From: Heterobilharzia americana
Taxonomy: Eukaryota > Platyhelminthes > Trematoda > Strigeidida > Schistosomatidae
Direction of reading: 5' to 3'
Length of the DNA: 64,000 nt
Assembly: GCA_944470555.2 (NCBI GenBank)
Contig: OX104127.1
Location: 43,947,934-44,011,933, forward strand
A model generated the notes under the pieces. That model worked only from the letters and a program-made list of their open reading frames with translations. It made no database searches and was not told the origin of the DNA. Both the position numbers and the translations under genes were made by a program. The number at the start of each line of letters is the position of its first letter. Within the stretch, counting starts at the first letter, position 1. Positions 60,460 to 64,000 of the stretch are shown here, one piece after another.

Positions 60460-60870
60460 ATGCCTCAGCAAAATTTAAATCTTAAATGCTACCATATTGA
60501 AAACCAGCCTAATATTTTCGGTATAAGGATACATATTTTAATTTATTGTCATCAAACTTGGTCTGATTACAAAACTATTATGCAGGAGGAAAACTTGGGC
60601 ACTGTGGTAGATTGTAATTCCGTTTTAGTTTGTTTATTGGACATGTCATACAGAGAAACAATATTATTTACTGGTACGAATATAGACAATAGATTATGTC
60701 CGAAAAGTTATCCAGTAAGTAATACTGTTTCATTGTATGACAATGCTAATAAACAGAAGTATCTTTATTTTGGTTTGAGCAAGCTAAATTTGTCTGCTTT
60801 CAAAGTTATGCGTCTGACTAAATTAACTGTGAAAGGCCTTACTTTGAAGATGTCAATATAGTGAAGCATA
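60460..60870 (+). repeat. PLE terminal inverted repeat
   Basis: Inverted copy of 8165-8570 with its own substitutions (for example FGLSRLSLS to FGLSKLNLS in the covering frame), more diverged than copies A, B and C are from each other. Confidence 0.55.
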
Positions 60871-61024
60871 ATTTGTTAAATAAACTATTGCATTAAGAGC
60901 CTAGTATATTAAACATCAATTAAAATAAAACTGTTTACCGAAAAGCGATTACGTAGAGGTAAGGGGATGACATCAATAGGAAAGATAAAGGAAATACCCC
61001 AGTGGTAATCAGCTCAATGGGTTC

Positions 61025-61027
<3 letters not shown>

Positions 61028-61107
<80 letters not shown>

Positions 61108-61725
61108 GTCCCTTGGGTTCTTAGTGGAACATAGGGCTTCAGTAGCACGTCTCCAGTGACCTCTGTTCTCTGAAATCTTTTGAACCTGGCTCCACGACAG
61201 CCCACAACCTCTCATTTCCTCCTCGCACGACCTCCTCCATGTCACCCTCACCTCGGACACCCAACTCGTCGCTTCCCATGGGGATTCCACTCGAGCAACT
61301 GGCCTGACGCGTGATGTCCTCAGTCGGCCTTCTCAGTGCATGGCCAATCCATCTCCACTTCCTCCTGCATATTTGTTGCGTGATTGGTTCTTGGTTGGTT
61401 CGTTCCCAGAGCACCTTGTTGCTTATTCTTCCTGGCAATCCATCTGATCTTCAGTAGCGAGCGTAGGCAGTTATTGATGAATGTCTGTAGTTTATTGGAA
61501 ATCGCTTTCTTTACGCGCCAAGTCTCTGAACCATCACACAGAAGCACTGACTTGACTGATGTTGGTGTTGAAAATCCGTATCTTGTTCCACATGCTGAGT
61601 GCAGAAGATCTCCACACCGGTTCCATCTGAATATATATATGGTTGATGGCTGGACATATTGTGAAACCAGGATCTTAGTACAATTGGATCTAGATATCTC
61701 CAATTTACCTATCTGACACTTAGCA
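61028..61725 (-). pseudogene. RTE 3' fragment, with (TA)n/(TTA)n tail
   Basis: Minus strand: same element as 7361-8005, slightly different (GRISNKVLWERTNQEPITQQI and KWRWIGHALRRPTEDITRQA readable in one frame where copy A is shifted), so it keeps a better frame. The tail is (TTA)n at 61063-61108 plus (TA)n at 61028-61062. Confidence 0.85.
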
Positions 61726-61936
61726 CATTATGCAAGAAGATATAGCTAAAATCTTCCAAATATAGTCTAATCAGCGAGTATCAATCAGAATTTGGATATC
61801 CGCACAGCAGTTCATATGCCAACAGTATGGTTGATGAATTCCGTATTATCAAGGAAGGGAAAATCCAAACTGTAATATCTTCACAACCATAAAAGCATGC
61901 AAATAACAGTAGGGAATTCAATCTGTTATTACTTAC

Positions 61937-61991
61937 CCTTAATAATATCACTGTTTATAGACGTTTCATTAGAATTTGACGCAACATCCAT
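61937..61991 (-). CDS. TRAF-like gene, start exon (second copy)
   Basis: Exact inverted copy of 7095-7149, with the same ATG, 18 codons and GTAAGT donor. The next RING exon on this strand is at 47910, about 14 kb away across rearranged sequence and a second copy of the gene's upstream region. Confidence 0.65.
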
Positions 61992-62043
61992 TGCTAAATA
62001 TGATTTCTTGTATGGTAAGTGGTCAGCTCTCCTGTAGAATACT

Positions 62044-62044
<1 letters not shown>

Positions 62045-62084
<40 letters not shown>

Positions 62085-62085
62085 A
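62045..62085. repeat. (TA)n microsatellite
   Basis: One TA tract stands where copy A has two tracts separated by about 175 bp. Confidence 0.9.
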
Positions 62086-62264
62086 TGTTTACATACATAT
62101 ACCAGTGAACATGAAAACAGAACTATTGAAACAATACACTGAGAATGTCTTAATGGTCACTTTTATACAATGAGGTCGTTACTTTCTTCTATCTACATAA
62201 ACCACATGCTTCAAATAAGTGATTTATTGCCTGCCTACAGGTTGTTAATTTACTTATCTATTAT

Positions 62265-62610
62265 CATTTCAACTATCTAAGATAGCTGTGGTTTAGCAGA
62301 CGTGTATTTGTACTGAGTGATGATTGAAGGTGAAACGATTTGGATTGTGAAGAGAGGTCCTGACTAGTCAACCAGTGTGAATACGATCAAGCGATAGTAA
62401 AGCATCATGAATTCACATGGTAGTAGGTCAAAATCCCTGGTGATTGAAGTGAAACAAAAATCTGGAACCTCGTAGCTCAATTAGTACGGCATGGAGCAAG
62501 AAACCCACTGGTTTCTGGTTCGAATCCTGTCGTGGTTCAAACTTTCATTTCACCGTCAATCATCACCCAGTATAAATACAAGTCTGCAAAACCACGGCTG
62601 TCTTTAATAG
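62265..62610. repeat. tRNA-derived SINE pair without ribozyme (family 3)
   Basis: Inverted copy of 6255-6600; + strand head CGTAGCTCAATTAGTACGGC at about 62470 and B box GGTTCGAATCC at 62518. Confidence 0.65.
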
Positions 62611-64000
62611 TCAAAATGATAATAAGTTTTATTCCTGAATTTACAGGTGTATATCATTTCTAAAATTACGGTTATTACATTTAGTGGTGAAAAATCGTTG
62701 GTAGTGTTGCTTACCATCTCGTTTTCATCCCAGGTAGTGGAAATCTTTAGGCTGAATGAAAGAAGATTTTATATCACATAAAAATAATACACTTAAAGTT
62801 ACATGTTGAAATTTTGTGATGTTTTTATGATGTTTTCTGGTAGAGATGAAAATCGTGCCTAATGAATGTGTTAAAGGATCATACAGAAAAGAAGGGGAAG
62901 TAATTTGGCAAGTTCATTTTCAAAGAAGTAATGCTGACTGAATTCCTGAAGGGTTTTCATTAGGAAGATGATGAATATAGAGGGAAGTACCATGGAAGAT
63001 TCTATGTATTATTAAAAAGATTTGCATCTCCAGGTTCATTGAAATGTCAAGATAGACTGTAGAGCCAATAACAAATAATATTGGTAATAATATATCACCT
63101 GCCTGATGAAAATTTCTATTTTGTTTGTTCATGCTAAATTGAACATATGTTCACCATAGCCACCATAATGTTTTACATTGCACTTACTAGCTCAATGGAT
63201 AATGGTCAAGTTTCGTTCAATTTCGAGGTCAACTCAAAGATTTCGTACCTGTAGATAAAGTTGTAGATATTTTTTGCATTTGTGTATGCTGTTTACAGTC
63301 ACAGTGAACTAAATGGCATCAGTCAACAATTCAAAAGTAAAACATTGCAGTAAATGCATGATTCCTTGTAACACTGGGTTAATAAGTGTTCTACAGGCTT
63401 CATGGATGGATCTTCATGTGATGCTATAAGAACGTTGACCACAAGTAGCACGAGAGCAAAGAAGTTGCTTGGAGACTGAGGCAGTGATACTTAAGAAAAG
63501 TTATCATCATATTGTAATGCAGAAATAATAAATCTAATAAACATGCTATAAATCTTTCCAACACAATTTAGATAGCAATGAAAACCAGATACCATTTTAT
63601 CAGTTAATATCAGCTGATTAACTAGTTTATATTCTTCAATCTTACAGATATTTCAGCTGACTCCCGTCTGGATCACCAACAACATCTTTTATATACATTT
63701 TCCTGTTGTCAGCTTGAATATTTATTACAGCAAGTATTTCATTATGCTTCTAGTTATTTTGTACTGTTAAATACATAAGTCAGATACTTCCAGTGGACTA
63801 TATGCAGCTATATTCTTTTATTCATACACTGTAAATCCTAATATATTTTATTTCGAACGCAAACCCTCTCAATATCATCTGCGTGTTATAGCTTGACAAC
63901 ATGAAATTCAAGCACAGATAAACAGTACCACTTTTAAACTCTTTTATAAAGTGGAAGCTAAATTTCACTATCAGTTACTCTTTAGTCATTATTTGTCATC
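62611..64000. other. TRAF upstream sequence, no gene seen
   Basis: Inverted copy of 4865-6250. The 70-aa frame at 62920-63132 is the same as at 5733-5945; no domain recognised. Confidence 0.4.

Larger units (their letters stand above)
60446..64000 (-). repeat. Inverted copy of 8560-4865, reaching the window edge
   Basis: Reverse complement of copy A including the RTE fragment, TRAF exon 1 and upstream sequence (coordinate sums 69036, 69086 and 68865). It runs off the right edge, so a further copy of A 547-4865 may continue outside. Confidence 0.95.

Overview
This is a repeat-rich, AT-rich eukaryotic window with no sign of bacterial gene organisation: short GT-AG exons in long introns, tRNA-derived SINEs that carry hammerhead-ribozyme motifs (like the schistosome S-alpha family), RTE- and CR1-like non-LTR retrotransposons, and Penelope-like elements (PLEs). 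That combination points to a flatworm, most likely a schistosome or close relative. The species and chromosome cannot be named from the sequence alone.

The one recognisable host gene is a TRAF-family gene (RING, TRAF zinc fingers, MATH/TRAF-C). In the left copy its exons lie on the + strand: a start exon (7095-7149), a RING exon (11553-11871), two zinc-finger exons (13394-13613 and 17631-17987) and a MATH exon (22243-22431). The first four join in frame to 317 codons. The join into the MATH exon is not resolved, and that exon is cut by a duplication junction.

The window is built from rearranged copies of this locus. Copy A is 1-22431. Copy B (22432-36397) is a head-to-tail repeat of A 7361-21283. 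Copy C (about 36398-50953) is an inverted copy of A, from about 21267 down to 7865, and forms a large palindrome with B around 36390. After C come an inverted copy of A 4892-547 (50954-55328), single-copy sequence (55329-59925), a deleted PLE copy (59926-60445) and an inverted copy of A 8560-4865 (60446-64000) that contains the start exon again. Each gene copy is incomplete: A lacks the end of MATH, B has no start exon and its RING exon is overwritten by a 205-base poly(A) run, and C has RING and zinc-finger exons without MATH, with a start exon 14 kb away across rearranged sequence.

The introns hold three SINE families. One (S-alpha type) and a second (heads like TGGCTAAATGG) both have tRNA-like Pol III boxes followed by hammerhead motifs; a third is tRNA-like without a ribozyme. 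Several sit as inverted pairs. Whether the palindrome and tandem copies are genuine or partly an assembly product is the main open question; the same-length replacement of RING exon sequence by poly(A) in copy B argues that at least that stretch is artefactual.
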